From Liolophura sinensis (lineage: Eukaryota; Mollusca; Polyplacophora; Chitonida; Chitonidae): a stretch of DNA of 64,000 nucleotides. The stretch covers positions 23,780,226 to 23,844,225 of the forward strand of contig NC_088301.1 in the NCBI RefSeq assembly GCF_032854445.1. The letters run 5' to 3'. This document shows, one piece after another, positions 38,301 through 49,000 of the stretch (position 1 is the stretch's first letter; every line of letters starts with the position of its first letter). A model generated the notes under the pieces. That model was not told the DNA's origin. It saw only the letters and a program-made list of their open reading frames with translations, and made no database searches. A program made the translations under genes and the position numbers.

Positions 38301-41300
38301 CACCAGCTCACTCAGCCACACAGTTAATCATCCCATTCTGCTTTGTGTGAGATCATAAAGTACTACAGCTGCCAAATTTGAGAAGCTCAGTTTGACCATA
38401 CTACTGGATGAACCCCAGGCTCTCAATAACGAGCTAGACACTCAAACCTGTCAATCTTTCATTTATAGATTAGAACAATTATTTTATTTTTTTTTAGCAG
38501 TATGGTGTGTGCCACTTGTCAAAGTTATGCATTTGTACAACAGAAGCCTGGATGTGAGGATGTTCCTACCCTGTGTTGAAGGCTATAATCTCTATCAAAG
38601 GGTTCTTTTTAACTTTGGACAATGCCAGGGATGTGAGGATGTGCCTACCCTGTGTTGATGGCTATAACCTCTATCAATGGGTTCTTCCTAACCTTAGACA
38701 ATGTCAGGGATGTGAGGATGTGCCTACCCAGTGTTGATGGTTATAATCTCTATCAATGGGTTCTTCCTAACCTTAGACAATGCCAGGGATCTGAGGATGT
38801 GCCTACCCAGTGTTGATGGTTATAATCTCTATCAATGGGTTCTTTCTAACCTTAGACAATGTCAGGGATGTGAGGATGTGCCTACCCTGTGTTGATGGTT
38901 ATAATCTCTATCAATGGGTTCTTCCTAACCTTAGACAATGCCAGGGATCTGAGGATGTGCCTACCCAGTGTTGATGGTTATAATCTCTATCAATGGGTTC
39001 TTTCTAACCTTAGACAATGTCAGGGATGTGAGGATGTGCCTACCCTGTGTTGATGGCTATAATCTCTATCAATGGGTTCTTCCTAACCTTAGACAATGCC
39101 AGGGATCTGAGGATGTGCCTACCCAGTGTTGATGGTTATAATCTCTATCAATGGGTTCTTCCTAACCTTAGACAATGCCAGGGATGTGAGGATGTGCCTA
39201 CCCTGTGTTGATGGTTATAATCTCTATCAATGAGTTCTTCCTAACCTTAGACAATGCCAGGGATGTGAGGATGTGCCTACCCAGTGTTGATGGTTATCTC
39301 TATCAATGGGTTCTTCCTAACCTTAGACAATGCCAGGGATGTGAGAATGTGCCTACCCTGTGTTGATGGCTATAATCTCTATCAATGGGTTCTTCCTAAC
39401 TTTGGGCAATGCCAGGGATGTGAGGGTGCCTACCCTGTGTTGATGGCTATAATCTCTATCAATGGGTTCTTCCTAACCTTAGACAACGTCAGGGATGTGA
39501 GGATGTGCCTACCCTGTGTTGATGGCTATAATCTCTATCAATGGGTTCTTCCTAACTTTGGGCAATGCCAGGGATGTGAGGGTGCCTACCAGCTGTTGAT
39601 GGCTATAATCTCTATCAATGGGTTCTTCCTAACCTTAGACAATGCCAGGGATGTGAGAATGTGCCTACCCTGTGTTGATGGCTATAATCTCTATCAATGG
39701 ATTCTTCCTAACTTTGGGCAATGCCAGGGATGCTCCGCCTATCTTTTTGCCATCTTGTTTCTTCTTCCCAAACAATCTGACTGTGTGACCTGCAGAGTAA
39801 TAACAAACAAAACATGCGCACTTAATATGATATCAAGTTATGAACTGCTATGGAGAAGATTTTCATCATAAGGTAGAGGTCAGGTTTTTGAATGGAAGAA
39901 ACTAGTGCCCAAGTAAACCACCTCCCCCCCCCCCCCCCCCCAAAAAAACCTCCTGCTTAAAGCTGCAGATAAACCAGCAACAGCTGGATTTGAACCTGCA
40001 ACTGCAGTGACAACATAGCTTTAGGCAATTTATAGAGCCATAATATCACATCTTGCATGTACAATGTCATTCACATTTTTTTATCCTCTGTTAATTTCTA
40101 TTAATATAGCCAAAGTTCTGCCATATTACATGAACCATATTTTCACATCAGGAAAAATTATATAAGAACAAAAATGATCTGATGATGAACACTGCAACTG
40201 CATTGTTTAATTTTTGTTCACAGCTTTGCTGTTATGTAGCATGTTATGATAGCTCAGAACAGAAGAATCTCAAAACAAATTTTCAAAAACTAAAATTTAA
40301 TACCAAATAAAATACTCATCGTGAGTGATCATAAAATTGCAGCCAAATTTGTGGTAAATGTAATTATTCTCACAACAGCATTATACAGCTGTTGTGGCAA
40401 AGATTACTCATTCAAACTGACTGGATTTACCTTTGAGAGTTTCCTCCACAACTTCCACAACACGATCAATCTGTTGTACTCCTATGATACTTAAACCCTA
40501 CAATAAAAAAAAGTATAAAGATGTATACATAAATATACATGGTGACCTCCATGGCCCAGGTGGTTAGCTTGCCAGTATGGCACAATGTCCCAGAAGCCTC
40601 TAACACGATAGCTGTGAGTTCAAGTCCAGTTTATAATGGCTTCCTCTCCGGCCATACGCAGGAAGGTCTGTCAGCAACCTGTCCATGGTCACCGATTGTC
40701 CCCTGGCTATGCTTGGTTTCCTTCCACCATGATTCTCTCTGCCGTCATACAAATGACACAAAAATATATACACACCTTAATATTTATAGGTACCTATCAT
40801 ATTCTTTGACTGTGATCCTATTTTCTGTCAAAATGTTTTTGGTATATATTCAAGTTACATTTACAGTCATACTATATTTTACATTATTCAATATTTGTGT
40901 GTCTATTTTTCATTTTCTGTAAGTATAAATATAACAAATTTCACCCTACGCTTTAAGTTTCTGTGTTTAATCAATACAGCATTAGATGATGTGGCCTCTT
41001 TTTGTATGACAGAAGCATGGACTTTCAAGTTTGTCCTTATTTCGCCACATTGACCACTGGCTGCAAGTACAAGGAATCTTCTACAAGAAATCTTCTATGA
41101 ATTTTCACAGCGCTTTGAAGATAATGGCCAGTGTTAATATATGGTTAGCTTTCACAGGGTTGGTTGAAATAGACTAGTGCACTCAAGGAGAGATAGAAGA
41201 ATAAATGAAATTTGGACACTTCGCTCAAGCAAAATGGTCTAAACTTAGATTTAGTAGCACGACCAAACATAATAACCTGAGCACAACACATGGTGCACTT

Positions 41301-43360
41301 TTTGAGATGTCACTCTCACATTTACATTGACGCCGTTTTCACTGTTATTGGCATAATGCCGGTCGCCGTTTGCAGGTGAAATATTATTGAGTAAGGCATA
41401 AAACACCAATCAAATAAATAAATAAGTCACTGTTATTGGACAACACTGTTACTTTGTACAGGGGAGCTAAAAGTGTTGTTTGGGCACTCTCTGTTACATT
41501 TCCAGCTACTCCCCACCCCAAGCCCCATTAGAATATCTTTATCAATCCAATTAATTTTTCCTATCTTATCTCAAAATAAAATGTGTGTATTAAAGGAGGG
41601 GACAATTTTGGCAAAGTTTCCATACTCTCGTCTTAAAATCAAGAAAGTTTCCTTTTTGCACTGCTAAAAACATGAAGGGATCTGTACTTCAGTAGATAGT
41701 CTCCCTTTACCCTCCTGGGTAGTACTGGTGTTACCTGTCTTACCTTGACATAGTCAGCTTTAGGCTGCCCCTGGGGTACACACCCAGCTAATACCACATG
41801 CTTCCGCATCTCCTGGGCTTTCTTGATTTCATTCCTGAAGTGATCTTCTGCAGGGTTCTTCACCGTACAGCTGTTTAGCAGCCACAGATCTGCAGCTCGA
41901 CTGTCATCTGCAGAACACATGAAACGCCGAGTCCCTATTTCTTCAACAGATTTCCATGTTTATGGTTGACTTTGAAAGCAACTTACCCACTTTAATATTT
42001 TTATCATGGCAACAATTTATGCTTTGTCTGGTTTACTAGCACCATGGCTTCAAAGAAAGTAAAAATAAAAACAAAATATTCTTAAAACAACACCAGGTAA
42101 ACATGCGAACAGGTTGAAGAAATAAGGTATGCAGTAAAAACAAAGAACATATGATCTGATAGACCACGAACAAACAACTACAAATACAGAAAAATGCCAG
42201 ACAATGTCATGGCTGAAATATCATGACTGAGCAGGATTTGAGCCTGTGACCCCACTGGTCAAGGGTTTCAGGTACCTGTATAATGTCAGAGGATATTAAA
42301 CTTTACTTCAATTATGTCTCCTAATGTAAACAGGACAGTGTCTGACGGTCACAATCCAGTGCTACCTAATACACCTAGTCAAAAACGAACATTTGCACAC
42401 TAAATTACCTTTTTATGTTTTTTTCACAAGAATTTTATAATTACGGACTTCATTCCACAGACAATTTCATACTTTCAGCGCAGCCCTCAAAATGTTGGTC
42501 CACCATGAATCCAATGTGGGTTTACCTCCATAAATCAAATAACTCAAGAATGATTCAAGAACGATGAATAACATGCTTTATGCTTTATGCTAAACACATA
42601 CATATGATCGTCAACCACACAAACTAGAGGTAACAGACAGAACTACAAAGGTCTCAGAAGCCTCTAAACTACATGTAATCCTAGGCTCTCTCAAATAACT
42701 GCATACCTGTGATAGTGTAACCATATGAAGCCAGTTGACCAGCCATATATTCACTGTCTGAATTGTTGTGAGAACAACCCCATGTCTTCACATAAATTTT
42801 CTGTGTGCCTGTAATCGGAAAACAGCTGACATGGCATCATATGTTGCAATTCCCAAAATCAACAAACAACAATTATTCTTTATACACATAAATATATCAT
42901 TTTCAATAAAAAGATTTTTTTTGAAAGATACAAATGCTTCAGGCCAATCTTAATTTAGCCTAACCTTTTATTGACCATGCTTATGAAAACAAAGATTCTG
43001 ATAGCAATAATTATATATTATTCATAATAAATTTTGAAATGAATTGTATGTGAATTTAAAGAATTTTACATGGTATTGTACATTACAACAAGTTACCTTA
43101 TTCACTGTCAAGTGACAACTGAACAAAAGTGAGACTCACTCATTCAGTCAACATTGTAACTTGAAGCCATTTACTCTGAAGCTGTTAAGCATACCTGGAA
43201 TATGGCTGTCAGCCACTGGTGCTCCAAACGCCTCGGATTCTATTCTTGATTTCTTCAGCCTTGTCACTACATGCTTTCTTCCAGTAGGACGTGATGTATT
43301 GTCTGCTGTTGATACAATATCCTCAATATCTTCAAGCTCTGTTTCACTGGTGGTCGGCAT
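30479..43360 (-). CDS. CDKAL1: CDKAL1, tRNA A37 methylthiotransferase, complete, 14 coding exons
   Basis: Radical-SAM enzyme that adds the methylthio group to t6A37 of tRNA; animal CDKAL1 is ER-anchored. Exons on the minus strand: 43195-43360, 42707-42808, 41744-41907, 40431-40497, 39669-39789, 37302-37405, 36532-36698, 35643-35788, 35207-35267, 34065-34187, 32938-33000, 32163-32246, 31239-31421, 30479-30583. All phases agree, giving 551 residues (human 579). UPF0004 domain cysteines are C67 ([10 protein letters not shown]), C103 ([10 protein letters not shown]) and C132 (LAGCVPQ). Radical-SAM cysteines are C208, C212 and C215 ([15 protein letters not shown]), followed by [27 protein letters not shown] and [19 protein letters not shown] domain spans about 432-500, and a C-terminal membrane anchor about 525-547. 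Intron 6 has a GC donor (GAAG/gcaagt). Intron 5 is mostly junction-derived tandem arrays. No frame breaks. Confidence 0.96.
30741..31010 (+). repeat. tRNA-derived SINE, family 2, longer copy
   Basis: Head CGCTTTGGTGGCCTCAAATT, then GGGAGATCCCGAGATC, ACTTTAAAAATGGTACTTGG, CACTCAGCACTGAGAGG, TGTCTTCCGCATGATGCATC and GACTCGCCCTGCCACAAGAA. Same family as 11236-11395. It lies in CDKAL1 intron 13, antisense to the gene. Confidence 0.7.
31141..31193. repeat. Short tandem duplication
   Basis: Two copies of a unit of about 27 bp carrying AATTTTAAAGTTCAAATCA, in CDKAL1 intron 13. Confidence 0.8.
33219..33473 (-). repeat. Full-length family 1 SINE with 14-bp target-site duplication
   Basis: Complete copy read from the tRNA head (at about 33473) to the T-rich tail. 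Flanked by TATGGCTAAAGTGA (33205-33218) and TATGGCTAAAATGA (33474-33487). It lies in CDKAL1 intron 10, sense to the gene. Confidence 0.9.
33688..33925 (+). repeat. Family 1 SINE, diverged
   Basis: Head CTCCATGACCTAGTGGTTAG, B-box-like GTTTGAGTCC, body GGACGGTCGTGGCGTTTTC, tail CGCCAATCAAATAAATAAA. It lies in CDKAL1 intron 10 next to another copy in the opposite orientation; the inverted pair could fold into a hairpin in the transcript. Confidence 0.8.
35322..35371. repeat. (TA)n microsatellite in CDKAL1 intron 8
   Basis: TA run broken by a single CA, about 50 bp, beside a degenerate SINE remnant at about 35372-35520. Confidence 0.95.
36300..36520 (-). repeat. Family 1 SINE abutting the CDKAL1 exon 7 donor
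   Basis: Nearly complete copy, tail at 36300 (TTTGATTGATGTTTTACGCC) and tRNA head at about 36520. The exon 7 donor is at 36531, so only about 10 nt separate the donor from the SINE head, and the SINE is in the sense orientation. Confidence 0.8.
36820..37065 (-). repeat. Degenerate family 1 SINE in CDKAL1 intron 6
   Basis: Recognisable words in order: TTTTATGTCGCACTCAAGGA, then CCAGCATTATGGTGGGAGGA and GGGCAGAGCCCAGAAG. Diverged and probably broken by other sequence. Confidence 0.5.
37302..38045 (-). repeat. Seven-copy array of the CDKAL1 exon 6 acceptor and Fe-S motif coding segment
   Basis: Real exon 6 is 37302-37405. Upstream in the intron lie six more partial copies at spacings of about 97-110 bp. 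Read on the minus strand, each has an acceptor tract (TTGCTTGTTTACAG or a close variant) followed by GTGTCTCAACCAGTGTACAT and the codons of [16 protein letters not shown], then runs into intron sequence instead of the rest of exon 6. Five of the six extra copies keep all three cysteine codons of CxxxCxxC; the copy near 37576 is shortened. The longer units, nearest real exon 6, include a little more exon sequence. Confidence 0.9.
38555..39735 (-). repeat. About 15-copy, 79-bp array of the CDKAL1 exon 5 3' end plus donor
   Basis: On the minus strand each unit reads ATCCCTGGCATTGCCCAAAG, GTTAGGAAGAACCCATTGAT, AGAGATTATAGCCATCAACA, CAGG/GTAGGCACATCCTCAC: the last 63 or so coding bases of exon 5 ([11 protein letters not shown], then [10 protein letters not shown]) plus the donor and start of intron 5. 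Real exon 5 (39669-39789) sits at the high-coordinate end. Many differences between units are synonymous or mild (ACA/ACT, GCC/ACC). Units lack an acceptor. Two main sequence subtypes alternate in part of the array. Confidence 0.92.
40541..40770 (+). repeat. Family 1 SINE, diverged, in CDKAL1 intron 3
   Basis: Head GTGACCTCCATGGCCCAGGT with GGTTAGCTTGCCAG, B-box-like GAGTTCAAGTCC, body GCCATACGCAGGAAGGTCTG and CTTCCACCATGATTC. The tail is degraded. Confidence 0.75.
41330..41430 (+). repeat. 3' fragment of family 1 SINE in CDKAL1 intron 3
   Basis: Only the end of the body and the tail: CATAATGCCGGTCGCCG, GAAATATTATTGAGTAAGGC and CACCAATCAAATAAATAAAT. Confidence 0.75.
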
Positions 43361-46039
43361 TGTGCAGTATTTAAGACACCATCAATGATAAGATCACTGA
43401 AAAGAATAAAAATAATCAGTTAACAAAAGCTCTGTTTTCATATATTTCACAACCATCCTGAAATTTCATGTGTTATCCAGGCAAGGCACCCCTTTGCTGT
43501 TAGTGTGGAGATAAATTTTTCAGGAATTCAACAAGCACTTTGTGCTTTAGCGAGATAATTGCGCTCCATGTGGTGAATTTGCATCACTCAAAGTAGACCA
43601 CCAACAAGAAGTTCTCATGTAAGCCTAAGAGTGAGCTGTGACATCTCTGCTAAACTATAGTCAATGGCGTCATTGCACAGACTGTGCATACCACACAGAG
43701 AAAATTTCAAACATACTGAGGTTGGTTGCACAAAACTGCTCTCCACTTATTAAATGCTCAAGAGACTGGAGAAGTTCTGCCAGTTCTGGATAATTATCAC
43801 AATATTCAATTCACTTTCGTGTTTAATTTATTTATTATTTATTTGATTGGTGTACTCAGAAACATTTCACTCAAACAAGGGCGAGTGGCGTTATGGTGGG
43901 AGGAAACCTGGCAGAGCCCAGGGTAAACTCATGACCATTCGCAGGTTGTTGTCAGGTATTCCCACATGCGCCTTTTACGTTCATTTATTTCATTTATATA
44001 TCTGATTGGTGTTTCACGTGGTAGGCCTACTCAAGAATATTTCACTCATATGACGGCGGCCAGCATTACGCTGGGAGGAAACTGGGCAGAGCCCGGGGCA
44101 AACCCAAGACCATCGATAAGTTCCTTTATGTTACTTTTTCTCACAAATGCTAATTTGTCCCTCTACCATCTCGAACCAACAACCAGTACTGGATACGAAT
44201 GCCGTCATTACTAAGTGTCCAAATTTCGTCCCCTGAAATTAAATTTAAATCCGCATTACATCTTAATTCCAGTTCAGCTATTTACAACTGCTAGACTTAT
44301 AGCGTACGAATAATTGCATTATATATATATATTCATCCCTGTTAGTCATTTTTACCTTGGAAGGTAAATCAAACTAAGAATAATGTAAACAAACGTTTTT
44401 CCAGCGACACGAGGGACTCTGACAATATTTCCTCCAAGCGCTGAAGAGTTACAGATATTCACTTTTTAGACAATTTTTCACGTTTCACAAAATATTCTTT
44501 ACGGAAATCTCTTTCTTCTAGATTCTAATAAATCGAGCTCTACTCAAATGTCCACATATAATAGAATTAAATGAACACCTTCGTATTGTCGTATTTCATG
44601 GGATTAAGTTTAGCGATTTTAGAAATATATTACGTAAAGAATTGCTACAGAAGAATTAGCTACGGTCATTATCTGGAAGAACAATGCTCAATAAGAGAAT
44701 ATGACATACTTGTGCCTTGCCTACAAACCATGCCTATTGATTGCTAAAACGGATATTTATTTGCACACGTAAAGGCACGGTGTGATTCAGAAAGATTTGA
44801 ACGCATTGTTTTGATCTTGTTATTTAAACACGTCCCATCCACCCAGTTATCAAGGAGAACAATACCAATGGCAACGGAATGTCCTTAATGCTGGTAATTT
44901 CACCGACGATACGTACAAAATCATTCATTTTCGGCAGGTGTGTATCCATGGCTGCAAAACTCTATGCATGGACGCGGCTCACCGAAATTAGCCTAGTAGT
45001 ATCACTATATACCCCTTGCTGTGATTTGTTCAAAGGTTCCACAGTTGATAACCCCAGACAACACGGGGTAGGCCTACAAGCCTAATTAATCGGCTCAAAA
45101 TAATCACGCCAACAAATGGAATGTGAAAAATTTGCCTTAATATATAATTTGTGGTCTGTAGAATTCTTAAATTTGAAAACGTTTTGCTCTTGGAGTTCTT
45201 GAAGTTTTTATTTCAAAACGCACTGGGCTATATAAGGCTCGAGACTTGGGTTTTTGGGGGTAATACTCTTGGCCGTAGTTAGTCATTTGGTATAACTCTA
45301 TCTGTGCCTGATGTGGCTACAGCTTAGACACGTTCCTCAGCTGTATACGCCTGTATAGCACACACCAGCTGTAGCACATACGCCTTGAAACTGGAAAGTT
45401 AATGGCAACTGTTGCACATTCATTCGCCAATTCACGAATAGCCAGATCACCATTAACTACACACAGCTATACAGTGGCACCGGAATCTGTCGTTTATATA
45501 AAAGATGCTTTTAGTGTCGTTAAGTAATAGGGTTAAAGTTTCGAAAGTGTAATGAAATAACCAACTGGTCAAAAAGCAGGAATTAAGTAAAAGCCAAATT
45601 CTTCATCAACTTCGCGAATTGTATATATTCACTGGCATCGGATGGCACTGGCACTTTTCACCTAAATGCGTCGGTGGCATTAGCATTTGTCAACTATCAC
45701 ATACTAGCCAAATGTCTGTCATTATATAGTTCACAGTTTTTGGATTTCAAACAATAAGAGTACACCCAAACTTCACGCGCACATATTTCTCCGTTCAAAT
45801 TTCAAACCTGAGGGGTTTGTTTTATAATTATAGGTTATGTAATTTTAGGGTATATGGGTATGCACGGCGAAAATATATATATGTGCGCATCATAATACAT
45901 TCCAGGATTAACAGGTGTTCATTACAGGTGTTCATTTCACGCTAGCCACGTGCATTATATATAATCCTTTATCTGCCTGCGTGGTCGTCGATCTTGACGG
46001 TCCGCGGATGCATGCACGTGTAAAAGTTCTCGTTTCGTA
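43361..46039. other. Spacer between divergent CDKAL1 and HtrL-like gene
   Basis: The two genes point away from each other, so both promoters should lie here. CDKAL1's 5' untranslated exon probably starts within 43361-43450. Besides the SINE fragments, I see no exon; 44.2-46 kb is AT-rich with no clear element. Confidence 0.4.
43822..44125 (-). repeat. Two adjacent family 1 SINE fragments upstream of CDKAL1
   Basis: Pieces at 43822-43960 and 43975-44125 both read antisense from the tail (TTTATTTGATTGGTGT; TCTGATTGGTGTTTCACG) into GCGTTATGGTGGGAGGAAAC or GCATTACGCTGGGAGGAAAC. They lie within 0.8 kb of the CDKAL1 start codon. Confidence 0.75.
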
Positions 46040-49000
46040 ATGCATCCTCTATGGATCAACGTGCTTTTCGTCGTCGTCGCATGCGTGTTCCTCGGCATAC
46101 AGATACGTTGTAAGCTGCCTATACAACCACGTGAGTTTTCCATTTCTACTTTGTCTTTCACTTCACTAACAATCTTGCATGTCGAAGCAACTGATACATA
46201 TTGGTTGGCTTGTACCTAATCTTTGTATTTTTCATATTTTTGTGTTTTTATCAATAACGAATAAAAAAGAATGCTCAAGAATATTATTACCTAATATATT
46301 ATTATTAGAACGCGCCAGCATATACTTGTAAATGAATATCCATGACTATAAAGTTTGTACATATATAGATATCACCCGTGTTAATGGAGAAAGTTTCTGT
46401 AAGCCAGGCCTATGTCTTTGATTGTCTAGAGCATTTTCATGTAGGCCTATATCATTTTGACCATTTGCCGTTACATTAATTTCAGTTTCTTGGAAGACAA
46501 GCCAATCTGAAAGTGAACAACATTCAAATTATAAGGTGAGAAATTATAAGATCATTTTAATATTTAAGTCATTTGCAGCCAATATACATAGACAGAAAAA
46601 CAAGGACGTCCGTATAATGACACTGTATAGGTCAGCAAGTGAAATATGTTTACAGTTCGACAACCAAACTGCAAAAACAGATATACCTTTCTTCACAGTC
46701 TCCTTGATGACATTTATGTTTAACTATTTTTTAACGATGACCCAAGAATTACATACATGTATATAATTATGTATATTTGGGTGGCGTTTTACGCCGTACT
46801 CAAGAATATTTCACTTGTACGACGGCTACCAGCATTATGGTGGGAGGAAACCGGATAAAGGCCGGGAGAAGTCAACAACCATTCGCAGGTTGCTGCAGAC
46901 CTTCCCACCTTTCTTGGGCTGGACATGAACTCACAGCGACCGCATTGGTGACATACTTCTGGGTTATTGCGCCTTGCCTCGGTCCGTATTATATTATATA
47001 TACGCAAAATAGACTTCTATGGGAAAATATCATTGCAGTTGAATGAACAGTATTGGGAAGTATATCATGCATGGCTGAAACGCAGTCAAAATATTAGACT
47101 GCAAGTTTTACAGCCTGGTGGAAAATCTTACTTACCACGTTAAATAAATCACGGTGTGCACTGCATATACTCGTAAATTTTTAGTTAGTGTTTAATAGTT
47201 ACACCAGTGTGAATTTTTGTGTTACATTCGAAGTTGAACGTACACGTTACAGTTTACAATACTGAAGTTTAATTCAGTTACATTGTCAAATAGTGTGTAC
47301 TTGGCAAGATACCAACAAGATCGAACTATAGTTTGTAGACTGAATATTAAGCGCGGAGCAAAGAGTAATCTGTTTATTTGTTGAGGCGAGTCTTTCAAAT
47401 ATCTTATATAGCATGTAGTGCCTATAGTTATGAATGAAGAAGTTTTTTTCTTTTCAAGAAAGAAAAATCAAAAGAAACACAAGAACAAATTTTTCAGAAG
47501 AATGAAACTTCTAAACTATAATGTAAGTTCCTGCATCCTATATTGCACGCATGTCTCGCTTGGTTTATACCTGTGTCTATCATTACGTTCACGCTCTTTG
47601 CAAACGGTTACTCATGAGCTGCATGCAGCTGCAAAGGTATACAGAATAAATATATATTCAGCGAATACCGAATTTGATGACGGTAAATGCAACTGATGGT
47701 ATTTCACGCAAAGGCAACTATAAAAATGTTCAGTGGATTGTTTTTTTGTTTTTCTTTTTGTGTGTTTTTTTGTACGATGAACCGAGACGCATTTTTGGCT
47801 CATTAAATCAAACACAACCTGGTCGACATTTCCATCGCATGTTTCTCCTGTCGATGTCCCCATCACGCCATTACACCACTATGAACCATGATCATCTGTT
47901 ATTTATTGCTGACTCAAGCCAATACAGATGTACAACCAAATCTTTCCAGGAGTCTTTCTTACAGTGTGTTGCAATCACCCCGCATGCCCATTCATATAGC
48001 ATGCTAATAACAACAGCTCATTCGTATTCATTTTTTGTTTCAAGCAAAGGAAGTCCGTGTATTGAACATCGCCGAAGAGCAATCTAGAGTTCAGCTTTCT
48101 CCAGTTTGCTCTTCGCTGATGTTCGATCTGTTCACTCAATGCATGGTATCACTGACCAGGTGATAATGCGTTAATATACGAGACGGGTACTTAGAAACCA
48201 AAACGTACACTCCAAAAATTAATGTGATTTTTTGTTAATTTAAGTGCGTTGTCTAAGTGATGCTGGAATATAGGTTGTTATAACACAATATTCTGTCATA
48301 TTCAACATAATATCCTCTTAGTCTAACAGAATATGTTGAATTAATAGAATCTGTGTTATATTTAACAGAACAATCTGCTGCAATAACAGAATACATTCCA
48401 GCATCACCCAGACAACAGACTTTTTGTCAACATTAACAGATTAATTTTTTGAGTGTATATTCAACTGACATTGCAATACTTGACAATTAAGGTTTAAATC
48501 AATGGGAAACCTTAATCTCAATGGACAATTGTTCTTTTGCAATGCACGAGTATTTGGTTATCACCTTGCTCAAAACACCTCATCACAAAGGCAGAAATGA
48601 ACAACAAACAAGTGTGAGGCCTGGTCGACTTTAGTCGGCAGGGGCTCTCCAATAACATAAGCCACATCGTTCTTCATCTGGTACCTATGTAAGCTGGTGA
48701 ATGGCTCTTCTGCTACCTTAAGCTGTGCTTTATTTTTGAATATGTGTGTATATATCAAGCTTGTTTGGTATAAAAGCGGTGGTATACTGTTTATATGTAT
48801 AATGTGGGTTGTGTTGTGTTAACCACGGAACATATACACACATGCATATTATAACTGTATATACATATATATATATGCTTTCCATGACGCCGTTAGCTGA
48901 AATAATATCCCGAACTGACGGGGAACAAAAACTATTTCCACTGTTCACGCGATTTTTTTCTAACAGATTGTATGGTATCTAAACCTTTCGATTCGAATAA

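Noticed and set aside
37302-39735. Possible CRISPR-like array because of regular direct repeats
   Set aside because: The units are adjacent with no unique spacers, and they match CDKAL1 exon-intron junctions in a eukaryotic genome.
39284-39871. Open frame of 195 codons on the plus strand with repeated NLYQW and GFFLTLDN words
   Set aside because: It is the antisense of the CDKAL1 exon 5 junction array.
47674-48087. Open frame of 137 codons with a hydrophobic stretch
   Set aside because: Low-complexity T-rich stretch inside the second intron of the HtrL-like gene; no conserved motif or splice support.
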